Source: an uncultured Prevotella sp. (GTDB lineage Bacteria; Bacteroidota; Bacteroidia; Bacteroidales; Bacteroidaceae). From it: DNA of 12,471 nt. The notes beneath the pieces were generated by a model that was given only the letters and a program-made list of their open reading frames with translations, did not search any database and had not been told where the DNA came from. Of the stretch, positions 6,091 through 12,471 are shown piece after piece. Location: NCBI GenBank assembly GCA_937877685.1, contig CALFGU010000210.1, forward strand, positions 1 through 12,471. The letters are read 5' to 3'. The translations under genes and the position numbers were made by a program. How positions within the stretch are numbered: the first letter of the stretch is position 1; every line of letters begins with the position of its first letter.

Positions 6091-6804
6091 ATGCCCCTTT
6101 ACCTTATCCCCGTAACGCTTGGCGACACGCCTCACGAGCGCGTTTTGCCGGCATATAACAAAGAAATTATCTTAGGCATTCGCCACTTCATCGTTGAGGA
6201 GTTGCGCACTGCGCGACGTTTCTTGAAGCAAGTGGAGAAGTCAATTGACATTGATAGTCTTGAGTTTTACCCCATGGGTAAGCATGCCGACGCCGCCTTG
6301 TTTTCCAGGTATTTAGAGCCACTCCGCCGTGGCGAATCGGTAGGTGTGATTTCCGAAGCGGGATGCCCTGCCGTGGCAGACCCAGGTGCGGACATCGTAG
6401 CGATAGCGCAGCGCGAGGGTTTCCAAGTTGTGCCGCTCGTAGGTCCTTCCTCTATCCTCTTGGCGGTAATGGCGAGCGGTTTTAACGGACAAAGTTTTGC
6501 CTTCCACGGATATTTGCCCATTGATGGTTCAGAGCGTAGCAAGCGACTCAAACAATTGGAGCAGCGTTCGATGCACGAAAATCAAACACAACTCTTCATC
6601 GAAACGCCCTATCGCAATGCCAAACTCTTTGCCGATATACTTTCGGCATGCACTCCGCAAACGCGACTTTGCGTAGCTGCAGGAATCACAACGGAGCAAG
6701 AATACATCCGCTCCATGACACTTAAAGAGTGGAAACAGAAAGGGTTACCCGAACTTGGAAAAATCCCAGCGATATTCGCAATTTATGCAGGTGGGCGTCG
6801 TTAA
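6091..6804 (+). CDS. RsmI-like SAM-dependent methyltransferase (tetrapyrrole-methylase fold)
   Basis: The 237-residue product has the fold of RsmI, which 2'-O-methylates C1402 of 16S rRNA. Landmarks: N-terminal LYLIPVTLGDT (3-13), ISEAGCPAVADPGADIV (87-103) where RsmI has SDAGTP..SDPG, VPLVGPSS (114-121), ASGFNGQSFAFHGYLP (128-143), and IETPYR (170-175, RsmI ESPHR). It is shorter than RsmI (about 280 residues) and lacks its C-terminal domain, and several motif residues differ, so it belongs to the RsmI-like group common in Bacteroidetes rather than being a proven RsmI. Start set at the ATG at 6091, where the conserved sequence begins; a TTG frame extends to 6037 but encodes a non-conserved proline-rich lead. 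A terminator overlaps the stop codon. Substrate uncertain. Confidence 0.8.
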   Translation: MPLYLIPVTLGDTPHERVLPAYNKEIILGIRHFIVEELRTARRFLKQVEKSIDIDSLEFYPMGKHADAALFSRYLEPLRRGESVGVISEAGCPAVADPGADIVAIAQREGFQVVPLVGPSSILLAVMASGFNGQSFAFHGYLPIDGSERSKRLKQLEQRSMHENQTQLFIETPYRNAKLFADILSACTPQTRLCVAAGITTEQEYIRSMTLKEWKQKGLPELGKIPAIFAIYAGGRR

Positions 6805-6823
6805 CTGACGCCCATTATTTTTT
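6792..6823 (+). terminator. Terminator overlapping the end of the methyltransferase gene
   Basis: TGGGCGTC (6792-6799) pairs perfectly with GACGCCCA (6807-6814) around a seven-base loop that contains the TAA stop (6802-6804). A T-rich tail follows (6815-6823). The stem's left arm therefore encodes the last residues of the protein. Confidence 0.82.
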
Positions 6824-6835
6824 AGGGCAAATTGC

Positions 6836-6866
6836 TTTGGGATTCAAAGTCTTTTTCTTATATTTG
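6836..6866 (+). promoter_or_regulatory. Promoter of the NfeD-like/flotillin operon
   Basis: TTTG at 6836-6839, a 19-base spacer, then TATATTTG at 6859-6866: a full Bacteroidetes promoter. The leader to the ATG at 6910 is about 38 bases. Confidence 0.8.
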
Positions 6867-6909
6867 CAGTAACGAGAATTCTCTATAATTCAAACTCAAA
6901 AAAACTAGT

Positions 6910-7497
6910 ATGGAACACTATTGGAACTTATACGCAGAACTCCCCACATTGATGCAAATATTTTGGGGTTGCGCACTGATCAGCACGATCATCATGGTGA
7001 TTCAATTCATCCTCTCACTTTGTGGCATGGGCGATGTAGATATGGACGTGGACATGAGTGCTGGAGATGGTCTTGATGCTGCCACAGGGATGGATCTCTT
7101 TTCTATAAAGAACGTCGTTATATTCTTCGTTGGATTTGGATGGGCAGGAATCAGTTTCAGAGAAATCATTCCTCAAGATGGACTTCTCATACTCGCCGCT
7201 CTTGTTTGCGGATGCTTCTTTGTTGCTTCGTTTATCATGATTTTTAAGCAGTTGATGAAGTTTGAAGGTAATGGTGCGGTGAACATGTCTGAAGCCGTTG
7301 GCAAGAAGGCAGAAGTTTACCTTCGCATTCCCGCAAAGCGCAGCGGCAAGGGCAAAGTGCAGGTGAGCCTCAACGGAGTGGCACGCGAATATGACGCAGT
7401 TACGAACGATGATGAGATGATTCCTTCCGGTAAAATCGTTGACATTATTGGAAGTACGGGAGGCGGTGCGTTGCTTGTAACGGCTCGTCTGTCATAA
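6910..7497 (+). CDS. YqiJ/NfeD-like inner-membrane protein with C-terminal OB-fold
   Basis: A 195-residue membrane protein. Three hydrophobic helices are visible at about 16-39, 66-84 and 90-113. A hydrophilic, Asp/Met-rich segment (GDVDMDVDM, 41-49) lies between the first two. The C-terminal part (about 124-195), with alternating valines and a glycine-rich end (GSTGGGALLV), fits the OB-fold beta-barrel of NfeD-type proteins; E. coli YqiJ has the same layout. NfeD-like proteins are partners of flotillins and help form ordered membrane patches. The flotillin gene starts 42 bases downstream on the same transcript, which is the main support for the assignment. The family call comes from architecture and context, since I see no single diagnostic residue. 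Confidence 0.75.
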   Translation: MEHYWNLYAELPTLMQIFWGCALISTIIMVIQFILSLCGMGDVDMDVDMSAGDGLDAATGMDLFSIKNVVIFFVGFGWAGISFREIIPQDGLLILAALVCGCFFVASFIMIFKQLMKFEGNGAVNMSEAVGKKAEVYLRIPAKRSGKGKVQVSLNGVAREYDAVTNDDEMIPSGKIVDIIGSTGGGALLVTARLS

Positions 7498-7539
7498 CAA
7501 AGAAGAAAGAAACTTTAAATCACTAAATACTACTTGTTT

Positions 7540-8910
7540 ATGGAAATTATTATTATCAGTGTTTTAGTTGGCGTCTTTACAACCGTAGCGCTATTAAATC
7601 GTTACCGTCGTTGTCCCTCCGACAAGATTCTCGTAATCTACGGTAACAAAGGTAAGGGTTCAGCCAAGTGTATTCATGGTGGCGGTGCGTTTGTTTGGCC
7701 CGTTATTGAGGACTATGCTTACCTCAGTCTTATTCCTATTTCTATTGATGCGAATCTTACAAACGCATTGAGCCGTCAGAACATCCGCGTTGACGTACCC
7801 AGCCGCTTTACTGTAGGTATTTCTACCGACCCTGACTATATGTTGGCCGCGGCAGAACGTCTTCTCGGCCTTTCTCCCACTCAGATTCAGGAATTGGCGC
7901 GTGATATTCTCTTCGGTCAGTTACGTTTGGTTATCGCAACCATGAGTATTGAAGAATTGAACAATGACCGCGATAAGTTCTTGGAACAGATTTCTGCTAA
8001 TGTGGAAGTAGAATTGAAGAAAATCGGTCTTCGCCTCATCAACGTAAACGTTACCGACATCAAGGACGAATCTGGTTACATTGAAGCCCTTGGTCGTGAA
8101 GCTGCAGCAAGAGCTATTAACGAAGCAAAGGTACGTGTGGCAGAACAAGAAAAGGTGGGTGAAATCGGTAAGGCAGAAGCCGTGAGAGAAACTCGCGTTC
8201 GTACGGCAGAAGCTAACGCTCAGGCCGTAAAGGGTGAAAATGAAGCGAAGGTAGAAATCGCCAACTCTGAAGCTTATCGCCGCGAGCGCGAAGCAGAAGC
8301 ACAACGCAAGGCTAACGCTGCCGAAAAGGTGCAACAGGCTAAGGCCCTTGAAGAAGCATATGCCGCAGAACGCGACGCCGAATTGGCACGTGCAGAACGC
8401 GAACGCAGTACGGAAACCGCAAACGTAATCGTTCCTCAAGAAATTGAGAAGCAGCGCCTTATCATTGCGGCAGAAGCAGAAGCAGAACAGAAGCGCGTAA
8501 ACGCAAAGGGTGAAGCAGACGCTATCTATGCGAAGATGGAAGCAGAAGCTAAGGGTCTTTACGAAATCCTTACGAAGCAGGCTGCCGGTTATGACAAGAT
8601 GGTGCAAGCAGCAGGCGGAGACGCAAACAAGGCTTATATGTTGCTCTTGCTTGAAAAACTTCCCGAACTCGTTAAGACTCAGGTTGAAGCCGTTAAGGGT
8701 ATCAACATCGACCACGTTACTGTTTGGGATAGCGGTCAGAGTGGTAACGGTGGCAAGGGTTCTACTGCAAACTTTGTTTCTGGACTCATGCAGAGCGTTC
8801 CTCCTCTTAACGAACTCTTCGATATGGCAGGTCTCAACCTTCCTGAATATCTCGCTAAGAAGAAGCAGGAACCCGTTCAAGATGCTAAAGCAGTTGAAGT
8901 TAAGAAATAA
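7540..8910 (+). CDS. Flotillin-like SPFH-domain protein
   Basis: A 456-residue protein: a short N-terminal membrane helix (3-19, EIIIISVLVGVFTTVALL), an SPFH/band 7 domain (about 25-190, including the segment around INVNVTDIKDESGYIEALG), then a long Ala/Glu/Lys-rich coiled coil (about 190-355, repeated AEA and EAEA units) and a C-terminal tail with KLPELVKTQVEAVKGI (373-388). This matches flotillins such as E. coli YqiK and B. subtilis FloT, which assemble into large membrane scaffolds organising lipid microdomains. The ATG at 7540 is preferred to an in-frame TTG at 7534. It is the second gene of the operon with the NfeD-like protein and is followed by a terminator. Partners or cargo are unknown. 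Confidence 0.92.
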   Translation: MEIIIISVLVGVFTTVALLNRYRRCPSDKILVIYGNKGKGSAKCIHGGGAFVWPVIEDYAYLSLIPISIDANLTNALSRQNIRVDVPSRFTVGISTDPDYMLAAAERLLGLSPTQIQELARDILFGQLRLVIATMSIEELNNDRDKFLEQISANVEVELKKIGLRLINVNVTDIKDESGYIEALGREAAARAINEAKVRVAEQEKVGEIGKAEAVRETRVRTAEANAQAVKGENEAKVEIANSEAYRREREAEAQRKANAAEKVQQAKALEEAYAAERDAELARAERERSTETANVIVPQEIEKQRLIIAAEAEAEQKRVNAKGEADAIYAKMEAEAKGLYEILTKQAAGYDKMVQAAGGDANKAYMLLLLEKLPELVKTQVEAVKGINIDHVTVWDSGQSGNGGKGSTANFVSGLMQSVPPLNELFDMAGLNLPEYLAKKKQEPVQDAKAVEVKK

Positions 8911-8935
8911 ACTTTCACACTCAAATATGTCAGAA

Positions 8936-8970
8936 GGCCCCACTCGCAAATGCGGGATGGGGTCTTTTTT
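8936..8970 (+). terminator. Terminator after the flotillin gene
   Basis: GGCCCCA (8936-8942) pairs with TGGGGTC (8958-8964), including one G-T pair, and an inner CGC/GCG stem (8945-8947/8952-8954) extends it. Six Ts follow (8965-8970). Confidence 0.87.
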
Positions 8971-9072
8971 ATACCTTCTTTTGAAGCGTCAAACTCACAA
9001 CAGCGTTTCTTCCAAACTCCCCCTGAAAACAATATCCCTTTTAAGAAAAACAATGCCTCAGATAAAAACTTT

Positions 9073-9115
9073 TAAGTACCCAAACTGTTTTTCCTAAGTA
9101 CCCAAACTGTTTTCC
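9073..9115 (+). repeat. Two-copy 22/21-bp direct repeat upstream of the ffh operon
   Basis: TAAGTACCCAAACTGTTTTTCC (22 bases, 9073-9094) is followed at once by the same sequence minus one T (9095-9115). It lies about 90 bases before the operon promoter. It could be a protein-binding site, a slippage product or the edge of a wider family of Bacteroidetes repeats. Confidence 0.85.
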
Positions 9116-9203
9116 CTACCCCCGAAGGTGTTTTTAGGCATAGAAATGCTGTAGAAATCTGCAACTTATTAAGTTCATGAGTTAAAGTTTCAAAAATATG
9201 TAG

Positions 9204-9211
9204 TAACTTTG
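9204..9211 (+). promoter_or_regulatory. Promoter -7 box of the unknown gene/ffh operon
   Basis: TAACTTTG matches TAnnTTTG exactly. No good -33 TTTG is seen at the usual distance (region 9180-9185 reads GTTAAA). Transcription would begin about 20 bases before the ATG at 9237, a short leader. Confidence 0.65.
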
Positions 9212-9236
9212 CATGACAAATTAAATTCGCGATACT

Positions 9237-9677
9237 ATGAGCAATAACGAACATACGCTCCAGCAAATCGGACGTGCCCTTAAAAAAGTGGCACAAAAGT
9301 TCAAGATTGAACTTGAAAATCAACCCTTAACCGACATCCACTTGCAGGTAAACCCTGAGAGCGGCGAATTGCTCGTGTTTAATGACGAGGATGTGGAAAT
9401 CACACGTTGCGTTGTTGAGGAATGGATTAACTTTAACGCAGAAAATTTCTACGATGTCGTTAAGCAACAATTGCTCAAGGCGATTCAAGAGCACAAAGAG
9501 GAGATGGAAAACCTCTGCATCTTGAAACCCTACTCTTTTGTGCTTGTTGACGAAGACCACGAAACGATTTGCGACCTCTATCTCGTTGATGACGACACCA
9601 TTGTGCTTGATGGCGAACTCATGGAAGGATTGAGCGACGACTTGGATAGTTTTTGGGAAGAACTTTCAAGCAGATAA
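9237..9677 (+). CDS. Conserved acidic protein of unknown function upstream of ffh
   Basis: A 146-residue soluble, acidic protein with no signal peptide or membrane helix. A basic N-terminal helix (about 8-25, QQIGRALKKVAQKFKIE) precedes alternating strands and helices: LLVFNDEDVEITRCVVEEW, then a helix with YDVVKQQLLKAIQEHKEEME, then strands YSFVLVDEDHETICDLYLVDDDTIVL, and an acidic end (LSDDLDSFWEELSS). I do not recognise a named domain. Base composition and codon use look like those of the neighbours. It starts a transcript that probably continues into ffh 50 bases downstream, since no promoter or terminator lies between. A link to protein targeting is only a guess from position. Confidence 0.8.
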   Translation: MSNNEHTLQQIGRALKKVAQKFKIELENQPLTDIHLQVNPESGELLVFNDEDVEITRCVVEEWINFNAENFYDVVKQQLLKAIQEHKEEMENLCILKPYSFVLVDEDHETICDLYLVDDDTIVLDGELMEGLSDDLDSFWEELSSR

Positions 9678-9727
9678 ACCTCTGACACACACTATTCTAT
9701 ACATAACTATCAATTTTACAATATACT

Positions 9728-11092
9728 ATGTTTGACAGCCTTAGTGAAAGATTAGAAAGATCATTCAAGATACTTAAGGGTGAAGGAAAAATCACCGAAA
9801 TCAACATTGCCGAAGCACTCAAGGACGTGCGCCGCGCACTCATCGAAGCCGACGTTAACTACAAGGTAGCCAAAGGCTTTATTGACACGGTAAAGGAAAA
9901 AGCATTAGGTCAAAACGTGCTTATTTCCGTGAAGCCTAAGGAAATGATTATCAAAATTGTGCATGATGAATTGGCACAATTAATGGGTGGTGAAACGGCT
10001 GAGTTAAACCTCAAGAGTCGCCCCTCAGTAATCCTTATGGCGGGTCTTAACGGTGCGGGTAAGACAACTCTTTCGGGTAAGCTCGCTCTTCACTTGAAGA
10101 CAAAGAAGCACCGTAATCCTCTTCTCGTAGCGTGGGACGTTTACCGTCCTGCGGCAGTTGAGCAGCTCCGTGTGTTGGCAGAGCAAATCGAAGTGCCTAT
10201 CTACATGAACCTCGTGTCTAAGGATCCCGTTCAGATAGCTCGTGAAGGTATCCTTGAAGCTAAATCAAAGGGTTATGACACTGTCATTGTCGATACAGCC
10301 GGACGCCTTGCCATCGATGAGGAATTGATGCAAGAAATTGCAGCAATTAAGGAAGCTTGTCAGCCTGATGAAACGCTCTTTGTGGTAGATGCCATGACGG
10401 GTCAGGATGCTGTAAACACGGCAAAGGAATTTAACGATCGCCTTGACTATGACGGCGTTGTGCTTACAAAACTTGACGGTGACACTCGCGGTGGTGCGGC
10501 GATTTCTATCCGTACTGTAGTCAACAAACCTATTAAGTTTGTGGGTACAGGTGAAAAGATGGAGGCGCTTGACCAATTCCATCCCAGCCGTATGGCTGAC
10601 CGTATCCTCGGCATGGGAGACATCATCTCGCTTGTGGAACGTGCGCAACAGCAATTCGATGAAAAGGAAGCGCGTAAGTTGCAGGAGAAGATTCAGAAGA
10701 ATAAGTTTGACTTCGAAGACTTCTACAACCAAATCCAGCAAATCAAGAAGATGGGTAACATTAAGGACCTCGCTTCCATGATTCCCGGTGTGGGCAAAGC
10801 AATTAAGGATGTTGATATTGACGATAACGCTTTCAAATCCATCGAAGCCATTATCCAATCCATGACTCCCAAAGAACGTCGCAACCCAGAACTCTTGATG
10901 CGTCAAGCAACGCGAAAGACACGTATCGCTAAGGGTTCGGGTACAAACATTCAGGATGTTAACCGCCTCATTAAGCAATTTGACCAAATGCGCAAGATGA
11001 TGAAGATGATGACTGGCGGAAACATGAAGAACATGATGTCACAAATGAAGCAGATGCAGCAAATGCAGCAGATGCAAGGTTTGAGAAGATAA
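9728..11092 (+). CDS. ffh: Signal recognition particle GTPase Ffh (SRP54)
   Basis: The 454-residue product binds signal sequences of nascent membrane proteins together with 4.5S RNA and hands the ribosome to FtsY. The N domain (about 1-90) begins MFDSLSERLERSFKILKGEG. The G domain holds the P-loop GLNGAGKTT (106-114), the DTAGR box (189-193) and TKLD (247-250), with GGAAISI (256-262) and PIKFVGTGEK (269-278) after it. The M domain (about 300-454) ends in a Met-rich, basic tail (about 420-454, repeated QMQ) that lines the signal-peptide groove. Length fits the family. The SRP RNA gene is not in this window. A terminator follows 19 bases after the stop. Confidence 0.96.
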   Translation: MFDSLSERLERSFKILKGEGKITEINIAEALKDVRRALIEADVNYKVAKGFIDTVKEKALGQNVLISVKPKEMIIKIVHDELAQLMGGETAELNLKSRPSVILMAGLNGAGKTTLSGKLALHLKTKKHRNPLLVAWDVYRPAAVEQLRVLAEQIEVPIYMNLVSKDPVQIAREGILEAKSKGYDTVIVDTAGRLAIDEELMQEIAAIKEACQPDETLFVVDAMTGQDAVNTAKEFNDRLDYDGVVLTKLDGDTRGGAAISIRTVVNKPIKFVGTGEKMEALDQFHPSRMADRILGMGDIISLVERAQQQFDEKEARKLQEKIQKNKFDFEDFYNQIQQIKKMGNIKDLASMIPGVGKAIKDVDIDDNAFKSIEAIIQSMTPKERRNPELLMRQATRKTRIAKGSGTNIQDVNRLIKQFDQMRKMMKMMTGGNMKNMMSQMKQMQQMQQMQGLRR

Positions 11093-11111
11093 GATTAGAA
11101 GAAAGTTAACG

Positions 11112-11150
11112 AGTGCGGTGTCGCAATGGTGATTCCGCACTTGTTTGTTT
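11112..11150 (+). terminator. Terminator after ffh
   Basis: AGTGCGG (11112-11118) pairs perfectly with CCGCACT (11135-11141), a 7-bp GC-rich stem around a 16-base loop. A T-rich tail TTGTTTGTTTT follows (11141-11151). Confidence 0.78.
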
Positions 11151-11175
11151 TCTATACCATCCTCTAATACAATTG
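11144..11175 (+). promoter_or_regulatory. Likely folD promoter, overlapping the ffh terminator tail
   Basis: TTTG at 11144-11147, a 20-base spacer, then TACAATTG at 11168-11175, one base off the TAnnTTTG consensus. The leader to the ATG at 11230 would be about 50 bases. A weak match, supported mainly by the spacing and the terminator just upstream. Confidence 0.45.
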
Positions 11176-11229
11176 CAACAATCATCCCAATTACTTGCAA
11201 TCCAAAACTTTATAACAAAGACAAATCCC

Positions 11230-12108
11230 ATGACAATTATAGACGGAAAAGCAACAGCAGCCCAAATTAAGCAAGAAATTGCCGCTGAAGTAGATGCACT
11301 CATCGCTAATGGGCACAAGCGTCCCCACCTTGCGGCAATCCTCGTTGGGCATGACGGAGGTAGCGAAACGTATGTGAAAAACAAAATGCTCGCTTGCGAA
11401 GCCTGTGGATTTAAATCCTCACTCATCCGCTTCGACACCGATGTTACTGAAGAAACGCTCCTTGCTGAAGTTGCGCGTTTGAATAACGATGCTGACGTTG
11501 ACGGATTTATCGTGCAACTCCCCTTGCCCAAGCACATTTCTGAGCAACGCATCACAGAGGCTATTGATTTCCGCAAGGACGTTGACGGATTCCACCCCAT
11601 CAATGTGGGACGCCTTTCCATCGGTTTGCCTTGCTACATTTCGGCAACGCCGAAGGGCATCCTCGAACTCCTTCGCCGATATAATATTCCTACGAGCGGT
11701 AAGCATTGTGTGATTATCGGACGCAGCAATATCGTAGGCAAACCTATGGCATCCTTAATGCTTCAGAAAGAACTCGGAGATGCCACGGTAACAATCGTTC
11801 ATAGTCACACGCAAAACCTGAAAGAAGAGTGCCGCCGTGCCGATATTCTCATCGCAGCTCTCGGTCGCCCCGAATTTGTTACCGCAGATATGGTAAAACC
11901 TGGCGCTACGGTGATTGACGTAGGCACCACGCGCGTTCCCGATGCCTCACGCCCCAGCGGATTCCGCCTTTGTGGCGACGTTTGTTTCTCAGAAGTAGCC
12001 CCCCTTTGCGAAGCCATCACTCCCGTACCTGGCGGAGTTGGTCCCATGACTATTTGCATGCTCATGCTTAACACACTTGAAGCCGCCAAAGGTATGCTGA
12101 AAGCGTAA
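11230..12108 (+). CDS. folD: Bifunctional methylenetetrahydrofolate dehydrogenase/cyclohydrolase FolD
   Basis: A 292-residue cytosolic enzyme that interconverts 5,10-methylene-THF, 5,10-methenyl-THF and 10-formyl-THF using NADP, feeding purine and formyl-Met synthesis. Catalytic and folate-site residues are present: Tyr48 and Lys52 in SETYVKNK (45-52), Gln96 in VQLPLP (95-100) and KDVDGFHP (116-123). The Rossmann part carries GRSNIVGKP (164-172), and the family signature PVPGGVGPMT is at 265-274. Start set at ATG 11230, where the conserved MTIIDGK begins; a GTG frame reaches 11113 but would run through the ffh terminator and has no family match. Length is typical. ffh-folD adjacency is familiar in Bacteroidetes genomes, as far as I recall. 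Confidence 0.96.
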   Translation: MTIIDGKATAAQIKQEIAAEVDALIANGHKRPHLAAILVGHDGGSETYVKNKMLACEACGFKSSLIRFDTDVTEETLLAEVARLNNDADVDGFIVQLPLPKHISEQRITEAIDFRKDVDGFHPINVGRLSIGLPCYISATPKGILELLRRYNIPTSGKHCVIIGRSNIVGKPMASLMLQKELGDATVTIVHSHTQNLKEECRRADILIAALGRPEFVTADMVKPGATVIDVGTTRVPDASRPSGFRLCGDVCFSEVAPLCEAITPVPGGVGPMTICMLMLNTLEAAKGMLKA

Positions 12109-12193
12109 TATATTACGAAATAGAGCGCTAAAATTCCACTATAGCGCGCCTCAAATAATGTTAAGCGAAACTATATCCATTTTAGTAAAAAAT

Positions 12194-12252
12194 AAGAGAG
12201 ACTTTGTTTCATTTATAAGTAACATAATTAAAACAAGGTCTCTCTTAATTTT
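12194..12252. terminator. Long terminator hairpin after folD, possibly bidirectional
   Basis: AAGAGAGACTTTGTTT (12194-12209) pairs with AAACAAGGTCTCTCTT (12231-12246) over 16 positions, with one G-T pair, around a 21-base loop. Rightwards it is followed by AATTTT; leftwards the complement gives a longer T-rich stretch, so it may stop transcription in both directions. Confidence 0.75.
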
Positions 12253-12347
12253 CGCAAACATAATAACTATTTTGCAAAGGCGAGTTTTCAAATAAAAAGC
12301 ATGAAAATTATTTTCGCATGTTTAAGTAAAAATTACCGCTACAACCC

Positions 12348-12378
12348 TTTGCAGATTCAAAAAAACTTTCTACCTTTG
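12348..12378 (+). promoter_or_regulatory. Promoter of the tRNA-His gene
   Basis: TTTG at 12348-12351, a 19-base spacer, then TACCTTTG at 12371-12378: a full Bacteroidetes promoter. Transcription would start near 12384, about 25 bases before the mature tRNA. Confidence 0.82.
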
Positions 12379-12409
12379 CATCGCTTTCGGAAAGAAAGAC
12401 ACTAACTAT

Positions 12410-12471
12410 GGTGCCCGTAGTTCAGTTGGTTAGAGCGTCAGATTGTGGTTCTGAATGTCGTGGGTTCGAGT
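12410..12471 (+). tRNA. tRNA-His (anticodon GUG), 3' end beyond the window
   Basis: Acceptor arm GTGCCCG (12411-12417) with the extra G(-1) typical of tRNA-His encoded at 12410. D arm GTTC/GAGC (12420-12423/12433-12436). Anticodon stem TCAGA/TCTGA (12438-12442/12450-12454) around loop TTGTGGT with anticodon GTG at 12445-12447. The T stem GTGGG and the start of the T loop (TTCGAGT) follow before the window ends, so the last part of the T arm and the acceptor 3' strand are missing. Confidence 0.95.

Larger units (their letters stand above)
8971..9236. other. Gene-free interval before the ffh operon
   Basis: About 265 bases without a credible gene. Bases 9073-9115 are a direct repeat, annotated separately. 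Then ACCCCCGAAGGTGTTTTT (9119-9136) resembles a small hairpin with T tail and a decayed third repeat copy. The promoter for the next operon is at 9204-9211. Confidence 0.6.
12109..12409. other. Gene-free interval between folD and tRNA-His
   Basis: About 300 AT-rich bases with no gene seen. Contents: a GCGCTA/TAGCGC hairpin (12125-12130/12142-12147) without a T tail; the large terminator hairpin (12194-12252); an imperfect inverted repeat near 12299-12320 (GCATGAAAAT facing ATTTTCGCATG); and the tRNA promoter (12348-12378). Bases 12123-12134 repeat the 12-mer found at 5992-6003. Confidence 0.65.

Noticed and set aside
7921..8949. 342-residue open frame on the minus strand inside the flotillin gene
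   Set aside because: It is antisense to a clear SPFH protein; its Phe/Cys/Leu-rich sequence is the mirror of the Ala/Glu/Lys coiled coil and matches no family.
8510..9097. 195-residue open frame overlapping the flotillin end
   Set aside because: Out of frame with flotillin, runs through its terminator, low-complexity basic/Leu content.
10265..10987. 240-residue open frame on the minus strand inside ffh
   Set aside because: Shadow of the conserved SRP54 coding sequence, with no promoter or family match.
11113..11229. GTG-started extension of FolD
   Set aside because: It passes through the ffh terminator and lacks family similarity; the conserved protein begins at 11230.

Overview
The window reads as chromosomal DNA from a member of the Bacteroidetes, most likely the order Bacteroidales (Prevotella/Bacteroides-like). 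Three things point there. Promoters have the Bacteroidetes form, TTTG then about 19-20 bases then TAnnTTTG. Genes mostly lack a clear Shine-Dalgarno sequence. The protein families fit: a Met_zincin-type metalloprotease, MtaB, an SRP54 with a GLNGAGKTT P-loop, and FolD next to ffh. No phage, plasmid, IS transposase or CRISPR array was found. Most of the window is housekeeping.

Layout, left to right. (1) 1-779: the 3' end of a zinc metalloprotease gene, closed by a terminator. (2) 780-1470: a long gene-free stretch holding a promoter, a foldable ~245-base segment and a terminator, read here as a stand-alone non-coding RNA; then a separate promoter for the next gene. (3) 1471-2709: a secreted alpha/beta-hydrolase (+) converging on a tiny Ser/Thr/Asp-rich lipoprotein (-), with a shared bidirectional terminator. 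(4) 2710-3542: gene-free DNA with a three-copy 21-bp tandem repeat, whose one frame reads as leucine-rich heptads, and directly beside it a ~217-bp two-fold-symmetric cluster of palindromes. (5) 3543-5908: mtaB (tRNA methylthiotransferase) overlapping a family-2 glycosyltransferase gene. (6) 5909-6823: a short 21-bp repeat pair, then an RsmI-like tetrapyrrole-methylase-fold methyltransferase. (7) 6836-8970: a promoter, a YqiJ/NfeD-like membrane protein and a flotillin, with a terminator; a classic NfeD-flotillin membrane-microdomain pair. (8) 8971-11150: a 22/21-bp direct repeat, a promoter, an acidic protein of unknown function and ffh (SRP54). (9) 11144-12252: folD with a weak promoter and strong downstream hairpins. 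(10) 12348-12471: a clear promoter and a tRNA-His(GUG) gene cut by the window end.

The genes do not form one pathway. The coherent units are the NfeD-like/flotillin pair, the unknown acidic protein plus ffh (probably co-transcribed), and mtaB plus the glycosyltransferase (translationally overlapping). The most unusual content is non-coding: the candidate structured RNA at about 923-1165 and the paired repeat structures at 3041-3377. No clear new defence or metabolic system was seen.
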